A DNA stretch of 64,000 nt from NCBI GenBank assembly GCA_963978895.1, contig OZ022246.1, positions 1,898,605-1,962,604 on the forward strand, in the 5' to 3' direction. Of the stretch, positions 48,077 to 61,119 are shown piece after piece. How positions within the stretch are numbered: position 1 is the first letter of the stretch; the number at the start of each line of letters is the position of its first letter. Made by a program: the position numbers and the translations under genes. The notes under the pieces are model-generated. The model ran no database searches. It worked only from the letters and a program-made list of their open reading frames with translations, and had not been told where the DNA came from. This DNA comes from Erpobdella octoculata (Eukaryota > Annelida > Clitellata > Hirudinida > Erpobdellidae).

Positions 48077-49440
48077 TATTTTTGAGTTATTATTTTATTC
48101 ATATGACAGACTGATTGATCATGTAACTTGAATGATGTTGCTTGATAAATTTTTTTTTATGTTTTGAACTATTTTTGTATGAACTGGTCAGTCTTGTGTA
48201 ATTTCAACTCTGTTGTAAATTGAAAATAGAAAAAATCTATCTGCGTGTCAGTTTTTTTTCTTTTGATGTTATGCACCATTCCCGAAAAATATTAATACGC
48301 GTCAGCTATGTACCTCTTATAATATGGGACTTTTTTTGAGAAAGGTCTATAACCATCGAATAAAAGGGTCAGTTGTTGGTGGGAACAGTTACATAATTAT
48401 TAGCAGCGGTGTCGTCCAATGGCAGTTTGGGATGTCCAAAAAAATTTAAAAATCGGATTCTAATTTAAATTCTTTACTGATTTGAGTGGTGCATACATCT
48501 CCATAATATTGTATGCTGAACAGGATTAAAGGGTACGGGGGCTTATATCTCCTCCATTGGCTTGGAGCGACTAGTTGGGCGGCAACTAGTTGGCAGTGAC
48601 AAGAAACGGAAAAATGAAAAAAATAATGGTTTCTCATTCAAGGTTTGCAGTGAAATTATTATAAGGTATTTTAAAAAAATTAATAAATATTAAACATAAA
48701 CAAATTTAAAAAATTGTCATTTAAAATAAAATTAATAAATGAAAAACCGACAAATCCAGAAATATAAGGGATTGTGAAAAAACTTGGTTTTGACAATCAA
48801 TCATTTGATTAAATTTGTATAGCGCTATTTCCTTATCGTTCAATAGTGCTCGGACACGAAATAATTAAATAAATAAGTCCACGACGGAAAACTGTGAAAA
48901 GTAGATTTAGTAAGAGAAGTAGAAAGAGAGTTCCAGAGTAGGAAAAAGAGTGTAGCAAAATAATGCTTAACAGAAAAGATACGAAAGTTGCTAAGAGAGG
49001 AAGATACCAGACTTAGGAAGAATTTTTATTAGGTTAGGTAGAATGGAGAAGAGCAATTTTAAACATTAGTAAGCAAATTTTAAACTACCCCTATATTTCA
49101 GAAGAAGCCAGTGAAGAAGAACAAGAGATGGAGAGATGTGAGAAAAGTAAGAGGTACGAGAAAGAAACTAAGCGTGCAGCACAATTGAAGGCTTTAAGAA
49201 GAGGATGAACGGTAGAGTCAGGTAGATCATAGTTGAGAAAATTGCAATAGTCAATTCGAGTCAGAAAAAGAGAAGAGACTAGAAGATGGCTTACTTATTC
49301 ATTATTTTAACTTTATTACATTACTTCATCTTATATACCAATATTGTCTAAATTCACTTTTAGTTGTTTTTGTAAAACTCTAAAACAATTACTCAAAGCA
49401 TCAATAATTTTATAAAATATTTTTCCGTGTATGTACAAAC
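48077..49440. other. Copy 3 3' flank with LINE tail
   Basis: Continues the duplicated unit. It contains a LINE 3' fragment on the minus strand at 48790-49300 (same family as 35710-36240) and short GACTAGTTGG motifs at 48568-48598. Confidence 0.7.
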
Positions 49441-49640
49441 ATACTGGCCCAGCGACTAGTTGGCCGGAGACTAGTTGGCCTGGCGACTAGTTGGGCGGCG
49501 ACTAGTTGGGCGGCGACTAGTTTACCGGCAACTAGTTGGCCGACGACTAGTTGGCCTGGCGACTAGTTGGCCGGCGACTAGTTGGCCGGCGACTAGTTGG
49601 ACAGCGACTAGTTGGCCCGGCGACTTGTTGACCTGTACCC
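49440..49640. repeat. CTAGTTGG satellite
   Basis: About thirteen copies of a 14-16-bp unit GGCGACTAGTTGGCC with small variants. A homologous array starts at 63925 and runs off the window end. Confidence 0.95.
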
Positions 49641-49860
49641 CATTGGCTTCCTTCTAAATATAGGGCATTTTTTTAAATTTGTCTGCTAATGTTCAAATTA
49701 AAAAATTGCCCTTTCCCGCTCTGCCTAATTTAATACACATTCCCCGTAGTTCTGGTCTTCCTATCTTAGCCACTTTCGTATCTTTACTGTTAAGCATTCT
49801 TTTGCTAGACGCGCTTTTTCCTTAAGTTAAAAGTTATAGTTTTTGAATTTCAAGTGGCAT
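49640..49860 (+). mobile_element. LINE 3'UTR fragment, plus orientation
   Basis: Reverse complement of the LINE tail family: CTTCCTATCTTAGCCACTTT and TATCTTTACTGTTAAGC match the GCTAAGAGAGGAAG block. A second plus-oriented copy is at 58620-58800. Confidence 0.6.
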
Positions 49861-49949
49861 TTTGGGAAGAACCTTGGGGCTCCTTTATAATTACAACGCT
49901 GTAGATAAGACTAGCGTATGCGATGTTGATGATGTCGCTGGCAGCCCAG

Positions 49950-50671
49950 CATATTGGTCGATGGCTCCGCAGGCTCACAGGTACTTTAACCCTTAACTGA
50001 TGTTGGTACTCATTTATCAACCACTAAAGGATGAAACGCTGAGTTGAATCTCAATCAATCAATCAAACTTACTAATCAATCAATCATTTCCGTGGCGTTC
50101 AATAGCGCTCGGACCTGAACTGATCAAACATATATTTTAAGACCACGACAGAAAACAGTGAGAGAAGTAGAGTTAGTAAGAAGTGTAGGAATCCAGAGAA
50201 GGGACCAAAGTAAAAAAAGTTTAGCTGGTCTTTTTCTCTGAATCTTTCTTTCTGCATCTTTTACTAACTCTACTTCTCTTTGTCGTGAACTGAAAACATT
50301 TTTGTTCATGCATATTGGTCGATGGCTCCGCAGGCTCACAGGTACTTTAACCCTTAACTGATGTTGGTACTCATTTATCAACCACTAAAGGATGAAACGC
50401 TGAGTTGAATCTCAATCAATCAATCAAACTTACTAATCAATCAATCATTTCCGTGGCGTTCAATAGCGCTCGGACCTGAACTGATCAAACATATATTTTA
50501 AGACCACGACAGAAAACAGTGAGAGAAGTAGAGTTAGTAAGAGGTGTAGGAATCCAGAGAAGGGACCAAAGTAAAAAAAGTCTAGCTGGTCTTTTTCTCT
50601 GAATCTTTCTTTCTGCATCTTTTACTAACTCTACTTCTCTTTGTCGTGAACTGAAAACATTTTTGTTCATG
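49950..50671. repeat. 361-bp perfect-looking tandem duplication
   Basis: 49950-50310 and 50311-50671 are two direct copies differing at only a few positions. Each contains a reversed SINE body (TCATTTATCAACCACTAAAG), an AATCAATCAATCAA tail, and a pair of inverted LINE 3' pieces (AGAGAAGTAGAGTTAGTAAG, and its complement about 90 bases on). The SINE body matches the reverse complement of 58930-59090. Confidence 0.92.
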
Positions 50672-50699
50672 ACCGTACGCTTTTGTACGCTACGCAATT

Positions 50700-51264
50700 A
50701 GCGCAATACAAATTAATATCGATTAAACCAAGTCTAATGAAACTTGCTAAAAAGATTATATTTACATTTTGTATTAAATTTAATAACCAAATATAAATCT
50801 AAATAATTTAATAAAAAATATTTTATTTAGCTATTGTAAAAAAAATATTTTAATTAAAATGTTTAAGCCATCGCCATATTTTCATATTTTTGCGGGACAA
50901 TAAAATAAATGTCTACGTTTCTGAAATCTGTTTAACCCTTTGATTGATATTTGCTTGTGACTATAATTATTTCGTTTTGGTTGTGTGAGAGTAGAGCTTA
51001 AACTTAAAGGTGAGATTACAATCCTTTGGCGTATTTAGAGATGTATATTAATATTGTTATTATTGTTGATACTGAGGTGTTATCTTTCGAAGTTCACCCA
51101 TTCAAGTTGTTTAGTTACTAATTATTAGTAGCATTAATTTTTATTTCATTATCGAAAAGACAAGACGGTAAAGTTAAAACTTGAACGTGATTCAGGTCAC
51201 TTTAACGCTTTACACGTTAAGAATGACGAATTTTGTTTTGTTTTTTTAAACGAACAGGGTCAGA
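50700..51264. other. Upstream region of copy 4
   Basis: AT-rich. 50870-51000 resembles the upstream region of copies 2 and 3 (TTTTGCGGGACAATAAAATAA and GTCTACGTTTCTGAAATC, compare 23755-23800), so some promoter-proximal sequence is shared across copies. No sharp promoter element could be fixed. Confidence 0.5.
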
Positions 51265-54200
51265 ATGGAAAATTCAGTCGACAGAGCTAACATTGCTGCC
51301 ATGAAAAATACCATTCATGTAAAATTCCAAGATATGGACCCATTTTATCCAATGGGTGCAAACCTATGCGTTCGATACAGCATCTCTGGGGCTCTCGAAG
51401 TTAACTCAAAGGACTGGGTTGCATTGTACAAGGCCGCAAGTAAATCTTTTACAGATTTGGTTTGCTACAAGTGGTCGCCCTACCCTCAGAACTATGTGAA
51501 AGGCACTTATATTGAAAACAAAGTAGTTTTCAATGGTGAGCTTAAATAATTTGCTTTTTAATTACGTTTAAAAAATATTAAAAAATATAAACAAACTATT
51601 AAAAAATTTAAATGCCATAAATTATTTTCAGTTTCTGATCTTCCTCAAGATGATGTCGAGCTTTACCGATTTTGTTACATATCTTCGAATGGTCTCATGA
51701 AAGGGGCAAGTTCTTACTTTCAGTTCAAAGCTCCACATTCTGATGTCGTAGAAATGGAAGATGAAAACAATGAACTCGTGGTCGTTAACACAAAAGCAGT
51801 AATTCTAGAAAATCAACTAGAAGCTGCAAAAAAAGACATTGATCTAACAAAAAAAGTACTGATTACAATTTGTTATTGTTTTAATCGGCAATAACACTAG
51901 ATTATTACTTAGACTAGCTCTTGTTTTCTTTTTTTGGAAAGAAGCTTGGTTTAATTTTTAGATACTAAACTGAGTTAAAGTGTAAACTAAATATCATGAA
52001 CATTATTTATTTTAATAGAAACACGAAGAAGTAGAAAAACAGTTAGAGTTGCTGAAAGTTACTGTGGAGAAACTAGAAAAGTCATTAGAAAAGAGTGAAA
52101 TAGAAAAAGAAACGCTTAATCAAAACGTCAAAGTAATTTCAACTTTATTACTTCTTTGTCTGTGCACAACCACTTCAACAACTAGATGATGCTGATTATG
52201 GTGCCTGCCTGTTACGAAAATTAAATTTGATTTCTGTTACGCAATAACTTTTTACGTTTGTACAAAGAGCGGGCTGTTGAACTAAAATGTTTTTTCTATC
52301 ATATTCTTGTTAAAGTGTACTTTTTAATTTTAATGCTTTCAATCTATTTGCTATAAAAATTTCTTTATTTTATTGTAATATACATTTAATCTTATTATAA
52401 TATATATTTATAGATTTTTTTATTATAGTTCTTTCAATCAATTTGATAAAAAAAAATTTATCTTGATTTAAGGAAAAAACAGATGAATGCAAAAAACGAG
52501 AAATCGGAATAAGCAAACTGAAGTCAGACATTGAATCTGCCCATGTTAAAATCAAAGAGCTGGAACAGGTGAGCATAAAATGTTTTACCTAATTTTTGTT
52601 GTGGGAATACAGAAATTTGTAGTTGATATACATTGTTTTTTCTATTTTTTCTCTTGTTTAGGAAAAGATCAACTTGTTGAAATTGTTGAGTGAACGAGAG
52701 CAACAGTTAGTCGTTCAGGCAAACAAACTGAAGGATAATACAACAAGGACAACCCTCTTGACTACGAAAATTCAAAAAATGGAGAGCGAACTTTTGGAAA
52801 AACAGGTGATAATACAAGTCTAAATAAATCTTCTTGTTATCTTGTTTAAAATGATACGTTATGTTTTTAACCTTTTTTGTTATGAAGAACCTCGAGCAAG
52901 TTGTCAAGAAATTAAAAGAAAGTTTGTTCACAGAAGAAACAAATAAAAAAAATATGGAAAAGCAAATTAAAAAGTTTCAAGAAGAGTCCACTAAGAATCA
53001 GCACTCACAGGTTGTTTTTAAAGATTGATTTGTACCAGTAGAAAAAAAAATGATTGCAAGATATTTTTACTGCAATAATTGCATGACTGCCTCAAGAAAC
53101 TGGTAACGTTTCTAGTTTTTTTTTGTAGATTAAATCAACTGATAAAATTACCATGAAATTACAGGCACTGAAACAAGAAATTCTTCGTTCTACGGAGCAA
53201 GAACTTAAAAATCAGAAAAAAACTTACCAGGTGACTTATTTTCTCCTAATCTTTCCAACATTACCAACTGTATTTCAGTTGGTCCAAAGATTTGTCTGAA
53301 ATATTTTTGTAATTTGTAATTTTTTTTTATAAAACATTCTCTTTTTTTGTTTCTATCTTTTTCTACTCTAGACAGAAGTGATCATAGTATGACTGTACCT
53401 TCACAATTTGATAACATTTTTAGTTTTTTTAGATTTGATTTTGTAAACTTATAAATTTACAATGTAAAAAATTGAATGCAGTTACTGACTCAAGAATATT
53501 CTACTGTGAGTCAAAAACTTGGTAATCAGAAAAAAGACAATGAGGTGATTTTTTAAACCTTTTTAATTCAATCCCTCTGTCACTCTTTCTCTGTAACTTT
53601 TCAAATATATCTCTTTTTGTATGATTATTTATATATATATATATTTGTTATACATGATAGGCACTTCAAGAGAAAGTGACTGATCTAGAAAAGACAATGA
53701 AACATTTAGAAATAAAAAATCTTGTCTTGGAGAAAAAGACACAAGCCACACAGGTATTTGTTATTTAATTTTATGATTTCTACAGTATTCTTTCTAAAAA
53801 AATTTATACATTAAAATATCTTTAACAAATAAAATGCACCAAAAGTTAATAAATTATATTTTAACTTTATTGTAGGTCCTTAAAGAAAAAGTGTCTTCAC
53901 TTGAATTGATTATAAATGAACTTGAATGTAAGGACAAAAAAAGCCAAAGTGAAATAGACAATCTAAAAGTTCAACTTAACAAGCAAAATGAGGTCAGATT
54001 TCTAACATGCTATACTATAACTTGTTGTGGTGTAGTAGTTCAAATTTCAATAAAAAAACAAGTTTATTTATAAAATATTTTAAAAAATTTCCATTTATTG
54101 TAGAAATTTACAATGGAGAAAACTAATTTTCAACTTATCATAAGTAAACTTGAAAGTAAAAACAAAGAAATCCATGCTGAAAAAGACGACTTGATAAAGC

Positions 54201-56869
54201 AACATGAAAGTCTAAATAAGGTCAAACAAGCATATCAAAATTATTATTTTTTTTACCTTATATGTATATTGTGCTTTACAGTTACATTTTATGTAACATG
54301 TAAACCATGTATTTTGTCAACCATGTAATATGTAACAGTATAACTTTATTAATTTTACTAAAAACAGACGATTCTCAAACTGGAGGAACAGTTAAGTATT
54401 GAACTAGATGCCTACAAGGTAATTGTTTTAATTCACTTCTATTTAAATCCCTTCTATTATTCTATTAAAGATGGAAACTTTTTCAATAAAATTTTTTGTA
54501 ATTAAAATTAATAACTATTATATATATGGTTACATATATAAATTCCAAAAATCTAATTTAGGTGTGCACGGAAGAACAGATGTGTATAAGAAAACAATAT
54601 GGAATCAACTTGTATGAGTTGACCAGTAAGCTTGACATCAAGGATCAGGTTGGTATCGTGGTCTAAATTAAACTGATATTCTTGTTCACAAATACTTGCA
54701 AACAAACCCTGTGTTTCTTAGGATTGCAATCTATTTATTGTGTAAAACCAGTCAGACAACAGCCATTAAAAATTTTAAATATGAAAAAGCTACTACATTA
54801 ATATAGTTTTGATTTTAAAAATGAGCGTTAAAAACTAAATATCGAGTTACATACAGTCAAATTAAGCTAATTAATTTTCTGAAACAGGTGATATCTGACT
54901 TAAACGAAAAGATCGAAGGATTGAGGAATGAAAAAACAGTCCTTTCTCAACAGGTCTCAAAGTTAAGAGAAGATTTCACAAATGCAACAAACTATACTAT
55001 CTTGAAAAAGAAGTACAACAGTATTGAAGCTGAAAAGGTAAGGCAAACTAAGATAAGAAAAAATAGACAGTAGAAACTTATGAGACTTTTGAAAAGATAA
55101 TTCTGAATTGAAGTTGTAAAAATAATATGTAATTATTTACTTCTCAGGAACAGTTGATCTCCAGGTTTGATCAATTTAATAAAGAGTTGATGCATCAAAA
55201 AGAAGAAAATGCAAAATTAACAGAAGAAAATGCAAAATTAACAGAAGAAAATGCAAAATTAACAGAAGAAAATGCAAAATTAACAGAAGAAAATGCAAAA
55301 TTAACAGAAGAATATTCAAATCTGAAAATATCATCAGAAAGTAAATTATTTTGAATTTAGTGTTATAAGCTTTTTTGATTAAAACTTTGACACTACATAT
55401 GGTGATATTCTGAATTTAACAGAAGTAATTGAAGACTGCAGGTTGGCGAACGTCCGTTCTCATGAAAGACTTAACGTTTGTAATTTTATTTTTACTTACG
55501 CTCAAAGTATTACTGATTTTTGAATCCAAATCTCAAAGAATTATTATCTATTGAGACTGATATGACGATGCTTTAATTTTTTAAGTTTTTTGATAGAACT
55601 AGCAATAACTGATGAAAATGGATTTATCAACACTAGATATTGTATATATTACATACAGCTTCTTTGCAGTACTAATTTATTAAACTTATTTTGTAGGCTT
55701 TTCAAAAAGAATCAAATTGTCTGATTAGCAGGAAGGAACAGGTAGGTGTTTTCATCTACATTAAATAAACTGCTAAATGTTTAATCTAAAAAGTAAATAA
55801 AAATATTGCATAAATTTATTAACAGAGCTTCTATGTTAAAATTGGTTTTGATTTTTTATAAGCATAATTTCTTTAAAAGCATAATTTCATTAAAATCAAT
55901 TATCTCAAGTTACAGATGAACTAAGCTAAGTATTAGAATAGGTGGGCTATACTAATCATTTTTTCTAAAACAGGTCATAACTAGCTTGAAAATTGCCTTG
56001 GAAGAATTGAGGGCTGATAAAATGGTCCTTGAACTACAAGTGTCAAAGTTGACTGATGATCTTGAAGATGCTAATGCAATGCAAACAAGGAACGTCTTTA
56101 ATGAATATGAATCATTGAAGCAAAAATACAAGGATCTTGAAGCTGGAAGGGTAAGGCATTTCAGATAAGCAGAGTTTAAAAAGAAACATAGAAACTCATT
56201 AAACTGAGTTATATAATCTACTCTGAGATCATATAAGAAACAAAAGATTATTAATTATAGCTCCAATAATCATATTCATTTACTTATTTTGTTTTGAATG
56301 CAATTCGGAAATTGAAGTCGTAAAAACAATATGTAAAAATATTTATCTGCTCCCTAGGAACAGTTAAACACCATGCTTGATAAATTAAAGAATGAGTTGA
56401 TGAATCAGAAAGAAGAAAATGAAAAAATCACAAAAGATTATTCAAATCTGAAAATATCATCTGAAAGTAATTTTTTAAATTTATTGTTTTAAGCATTTTT
56501 ATTAAAATTTTGACACTACATCTTGTCATATTTAACAGAAATTATGGAAGGCTACAAGATGTTGAACCTCCGTTATGAAGAAATGAACTGGACTATTCAA
56601 AAAACTACTGCTGAAAATAAGATTTTGAAAACTGATCTGGAAGCAAAATATTTTCAAAATTCCAATCATCAAGAAAGACTTAATGTTTGTAATTTTTCTT
56701 TAACTTTGCTGTAGAGTTAACTTCAGGTTTGACTGTTGAGGTTTCACTGATTGTTTTGTTAATTTAGAGGGTTTTCATTTTGCATCCGGATCTCAAAGAG
56801 AATCCCCACATTATAAATCCGAAAACACCAACCACAGATTTCCTCAAATCTGTAGCGAGTGGTCTGTGA
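51265..56869 (+). CDS. CALCOCO/TAX1BP1-like protein, copy 4
   Basis: Twenty-one exons in frame, 858 residues: 51265-51535, 51632-51855, 52019-52132, 52473-52568, 52662-52805, 52888-53010, 53129-53230, 53482-53544, 53661-53753, 53876-53992, 54104-54220, 54368-54418, 54562-54648, 54888-55037, 55148-55340, 55423-55475, 55697-55741, 55974-56150, 56358-56466, 56539-56684, 56768-56869. The SKICH domain has KDWVALYKAASK, YKWSPYPQNYV and LPQDDVELYRFCYISSNG, then NNELVVVNTKAVILE. The coiled coil is diverged from copies 2 and 3 but exon sizes largely match. An exon block was duplicated internally (54888-55475 and 55974-56684), with a decayed terminal-module remnant near 55525 between them. The C-terminus is RVFILHPDLKENPHIINP, ending SVASGL. 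The [12 protein letters not shown] tail seems decayed here. Confidence 0.87.
55202..55306 (+). repeat. 21-bp coding minisatellite, five EENAKLT heptads
   Basis: Five identical 21-bp units encode EENAKLT five times within exon 55148-55340 of copy 4, followed by EEYSNLK. The paralogous exon 56358-56466 of the same gene has a single unit (EENEKIT KDYSNLK). The unit is exactly one coiled-coil heptad. Confidence 0.97.
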
Positions 56870-57620
56870 CCCTTTGCTGTTTTCTTTTAAATTTTGTATT
56901 ATGTAATATTATAATTAATTATTATAAGTCAAAACTTTTTAAAACTAATTTTGCTTTATGACAATATATATCTTATATATCTATCCTCTTTTTTTAAATA
57001 TAGAATTAATTATAACAGTTGAAATAATTAATTCTTTAATTTGTGTTCTAAATATTAAAGATTATAAGAAAATTATAATTATTGATCTAAGTTAATGAAT
57101 ATTTATTCTATTAATTTACAGATTTGATGAATTGAAGAATTTTCACATCAGAATTGAAATGATTGGAAAACATTTGAAATGTGATATTTTAAAGTTTTAT
57201 TTTATTTTTGTGACAGATTGATTAATCGTGAAATTTTTTGAAATCTTTTGTTTTTTGGCAAATCTGAAATATTTTGATTTCTGAAAGTTGAGATTAAAAA
57301 TATATCTACCCTCTTTTTTTGTTGTTAATTTTACATACTTTGTTGACTCAAAAGATAATCAAAAAAATTATTAAACCAGAATTGTAATCCAAAAAACATT
57401 TTCCGGTTTTTAACAATACGGATCGCTAGGGTTTTATATTGTTTACTTTTCTGACATAAAATACAATTACCAGCCAAGTTTAGGTGGTAGTTTAAGCGGT
57501 ATCTATAAATGAACCATAAATATATGATAGGTAGAAACGTATCCTTACTAACATTCATCTGATCGTAATATTGTTGGTTCTTTGTTGGTCTGGTTTTCCA
57601 TCTTCAAACTCAATAGAGGA
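56870..57620. other. Copy 4 3' region
   Basis: Copy 4 3'UTR and flank. 57120-57260 still resembles the tail exon and flank of copy 3 (AAATGTGATATTTT, GACAGATTGATTAATC) but its frame is broken, suggesting loss of the last two exons. Nothing else is recognised. Confidence 0.5.
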
Positions 57621-58025
57621 AAGTTTTGATAAAAAAAAATTAAGATCGGTCTCAAAATGAGCGAGCGAGAACTGAAAAATTACCATGAACGGAAAAGCGG
57701 GAACGGGAGAGCAAGCGTGAAAAAAAACGGGAGCGAGAAAGAAAAATTCCGAGCAATGCCGTGTACCCTGCTAGTACATATAAAAATCACTGTATGTATG
57801 TCCCGTTTATGCATTGCTACACCATTCATCCGATCATAATACAATTTTTACACAACATTGAAAGATATTAGAAAAAGGTTTTTGTGAAAAAAATTGAGAT
57901 CGGTCACGAAATGAGCGGGAACGGGACGGCAAATGGAAGCGGGAAATGGAACTGGTAGCGGGAGAGCAAACGAGGAAGGAAACTGGAGCAAAAGAAAAAC
58001 TCCGGGCAACGCTAGGACAGGGGTG
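57620..58025. repeat. Two Helitron-like purine-rich fragments
   Basis: Two adjacent related blocks: 57640-57775 (AAAATGAGCGAGCGAGAACTG to CTGCTAGT) and 57860-58020 (GAAATGAGCGGGAACGGGAC to GGGCAACGCTAGG). They resemble the right part of 3290-3770. Confidence 0.45.
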
Positions 58026-58800
58026 TTGCTATTTTATCTAATATTATTTGCCTATGTTACGCATTCCACAGACACGTTGTTTTAGTTTTTAATAAAAGTC
58101 CCTGTTAAAATTCAAAATATGTCCGAATAACGTGAAATTGATGTGCACAGCAAAAGATGATTTTTCGTAATACCAAATGTACTATTTAATTACGATATAT
58201 TTATTGAAAATTGAAATATTTAAAAAAGGCTTTTTAAAATATTACGTTTTTGTGAACTAAAAATAAGAAAATAGTTTTTACCTCGGCTGTGTAAGAAATG
58301 TCTTTATGGAAGCATACATTCGTATAACCAAAAAACCATACTTTTTAAAATTTTAAAACGTTGGACGCTTTTTATATTTCTATTTAAAATTTTTTGAAGT
58401 TTTTGGAACAATATGGGGGTCCGGACCCTTTTCTATCCGCCCCTGGTCTGTCAGCTTTTTCCTAAGGTTAAAACAAATTTTGTAAAACGCTGATTGTCAG
58501 ATTTCAGATTTCTGCAAAGAAAAGAAGATATTGATTCGTTGCAAAATTTATATAAGTAACTGCCAGTTGAATGCTAAATGGGCATTAATGAGAAACCATT
58601 ACTTTTCTTTTATTTCTCAATTTCTTGATCTCCTCCATTGGCTTCCTTTTAAATATAGGGTAATTTTTTAAGTTTGTCTTCTAATGTTTACAATTGAAAA
58701 TTGCCCTTTCCCGCTCTACCTAATTTAATACACATTCTTTGTTGGTCTGGTTTTCCATCTTCATATCTTCCTATCTTAGCCACTCTTGTATCTTTACTGT

Positions 58801-59105
58801 CTATACCACTAGCTGGTGTCTAGTGGTATAGACACCGGCTTTTAGAGTCGTAGGACCCGGGCTCGATTCCTGGTCCGGACACGTAATTTCCTTGAGCAAG
58901 AAACCAACTCACATGTGCTCACATCAACTCAGCGTTTCATCCTTTGTTGTCGATAAATGAGTACCAGCTTCGGTTGGGGGTTAAAGCATGGTTAAAGTCA
59001 TTCGTGCACTTGTGGAGCTAGCGAGTAGTATGCAGGGCTGCCAGCGGCGCCGTAAAACACCGCATACGCCGTTAGTCTTATCTGCAAGTTGCTAACATTG
59101 TAAAG
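58801..59105 (+). mobile_element. tRNA-derived SINE
   Basis: The tRNA-like head has TCTAGTGGTATAGACACCGG (A-box region) and GGGCTCGATTCCTGG (B box). It is followed by a body shared in reverse with 49880-50045. A perfect 12-bp inverted repeat (CTATACCACTAG at 58801, complement at 58820) stands at the head, so the 5' end may include a fold-back of the A-box. Confidence 0.8.
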
Positions 59106-59470
59106 TGGAATTCAAAAATGAATGTACTTTAACTTTACTTTTTCCTAAAGTTAAAAGGTATTTTTTTTAAATTTCATGCGCCATTTTGTGAAAAATCTTG
59201 GGGTACCTTTATAACTACAACACGTTTCAGATAAGACTAGTGTATAAGATAAATGAAATTGTTAATAATAATATAGTTAAAAAACGTAAGTTGAAAAAAA
59301 TTTCAAAATAATTTATTTATATTTCATTTGTGCATGTTTAAATGAATAAAAATTTTTATTCCCATGACTTCACAACTATGCTTCACAAATACATTATTTC
59401 TTGTCATTCGTCAGTGTACAAGCATAACGAGCGTAAACCATAAACGAGTCTTATGCCTACTAGTTTAGGG

Positions 59471-60821
59471 CAGCCCCGCAACTAGACGTCAGGCTCTGGG
59501 GGGGCGAGCTATCTCTAAAGGGGGGCGAAAAATGAAAATGGCCAAAAAACCACTAAAATTATATCGGGAGTTAAAAAGACAATGTAAATATTATATGTAA
59601 AACCAAGGTGCGTCAGCAACACCCATATTGTTTATTATTTTTATGACTTCATTTTGGATTTGCTGGAATAGTTTATAAAAACAAAATGACAAAAAGTGCA
59701 ATAAATAAAAATAATCAATATTTATCGTAAATCATTGCATTACAGAATTAATTTTCTGTTTTGTTTTTTAATTTAAACACAATCTGTAATTTTATATAGG
59801 TACACTTCAAGCTTCTATTCTGATATTTTAGGTTTTTGAGGTTGGATAGGCCAACTAGTTGGCCCCTCTGAAGTGGTTTAACATGTATGGATAAACTACT
59901 TCCGGATAGCCCCCTCTCCGGTCATCAGCTATCAGTTTTTATACAGAAAAAATAAAAAAGTGGCTTTGAAAATATTTTGAAAAAGCAGCTCCGACTAAAC
60001 CCCCCGGTCATCAGTTTTTTGGAGGAAAAATTAAAGAAAGGCTTTAAAAAGTTTTAGATTTTTTTTTCAAATATAAGTGGGCCGTGAGAAAAAGTTGCAT
60101 TCCAAGGTTTTGCTGAGATGTTTGCAGTGATGCGTTAATAAGTTAACCGTGTACAATACACTATATTGCAGATGTGTTGATAGATACCCAACATTCCCAA
60201 TTTTGTGGGTATTCCTGAATACGCTGCTTTAGCCAGCTATGTACCAGAATAACGGTTTACAGGCTTATAAAGTTCAAATAGGTACATAACTTAGAATTTT
60301 TCAGTAAGGGGGAAGGGCGAAATACGCTGCCTTATCTAGCTAAACACTACATAACAGGTTTATAAAGTTCGAAAAAGTAGGTACATATCTTAGAATGGGG
60401 GGGGGGGGGAAATACGCTGTTTTATCCAGCTACATAACAGGTTTATAAAGTTCACAAAAGTACATGTTTTAGAATTTTTCAGGGGGAGCGAAATCCGCTG
60501 CCTTATTATCGAGCTATGAACTTGTATACAGGTTCGAAAAAATAGGTACATATCTTGAATTTGGGGGGGGGGCGAAATCCGCTGCCTTATCCAGTTATGA
60601 ACTTTTATAACGGTTAACAGGTTTATAAAGTTCGAAAAAGTAAGTACATATCTTAGAATTGGGGGGGCGAAATACGCTGTTTTATCCTGCTATTTACTTG
60701 TGTAACGGTTAACAGGTTTATAAATTTCAAAAAACTACATATCTTAAAATTTTCCAGGGGGGGCGAAATATCTTATAGGGGGGGCTTTGCCCCCCCTCGC
60801 CCCCCCGTAGTTGCGGGCCTG
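59471..60821. mobile_element. hAT-type non-autonomous element, 1351 bp
   Basis: Starts CAGCCCCGCAACTAG, ends GTAGTTGCGGGCCTG, and is flanked by a perfect 8-bp duplication GTTTAGGG (59463-59470 and 60822-60829). No transposase frame. The interior from about 60190 to 60760 is a degenerate tandem array of 90-110-bp units (GCGAAATACGCTG, TTTATAAAGTTCGAAAA) separated by G-runs. Confidence 0.92.
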
Positions 60822-61119
60822 GTTTAGGGCGTAGGGACCCGTTTAAAGGCTGTTCTTCCAGGTGTTATATCTAGAATTATTTTAGTTCGTTCGCGGTTCG
60901 GTCCGGCCTGATTATAATCAAACGGATTAGTGGTTTAGTTTACACAATCACTAATAAAATGACGTATTTGTGTTATTTGTTACGCAAAGGTGATAATACA
61001 AAACTTCTACGCTCGCCATTAGTATAATATGTTACGTCAACAAAACTTGTAATTTATTAATCTCTAAGACACAGCTTTTATAAAGATTTATTTGTTCACA
61101 ACTCCGAGTTTGGGTATTA

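Noticed and set aside
49475..49657. Trp/Arg-rich 60-codon open frame
   Set aside because: It is a translation of the CTAGTTGG satellite.
58813..58885. Functional tRNA gene
   Set aside because: It has A and B boxes but a poor acceptor stem and is fused to a body repeated elsewhere (49880-50045), as in a SINE.
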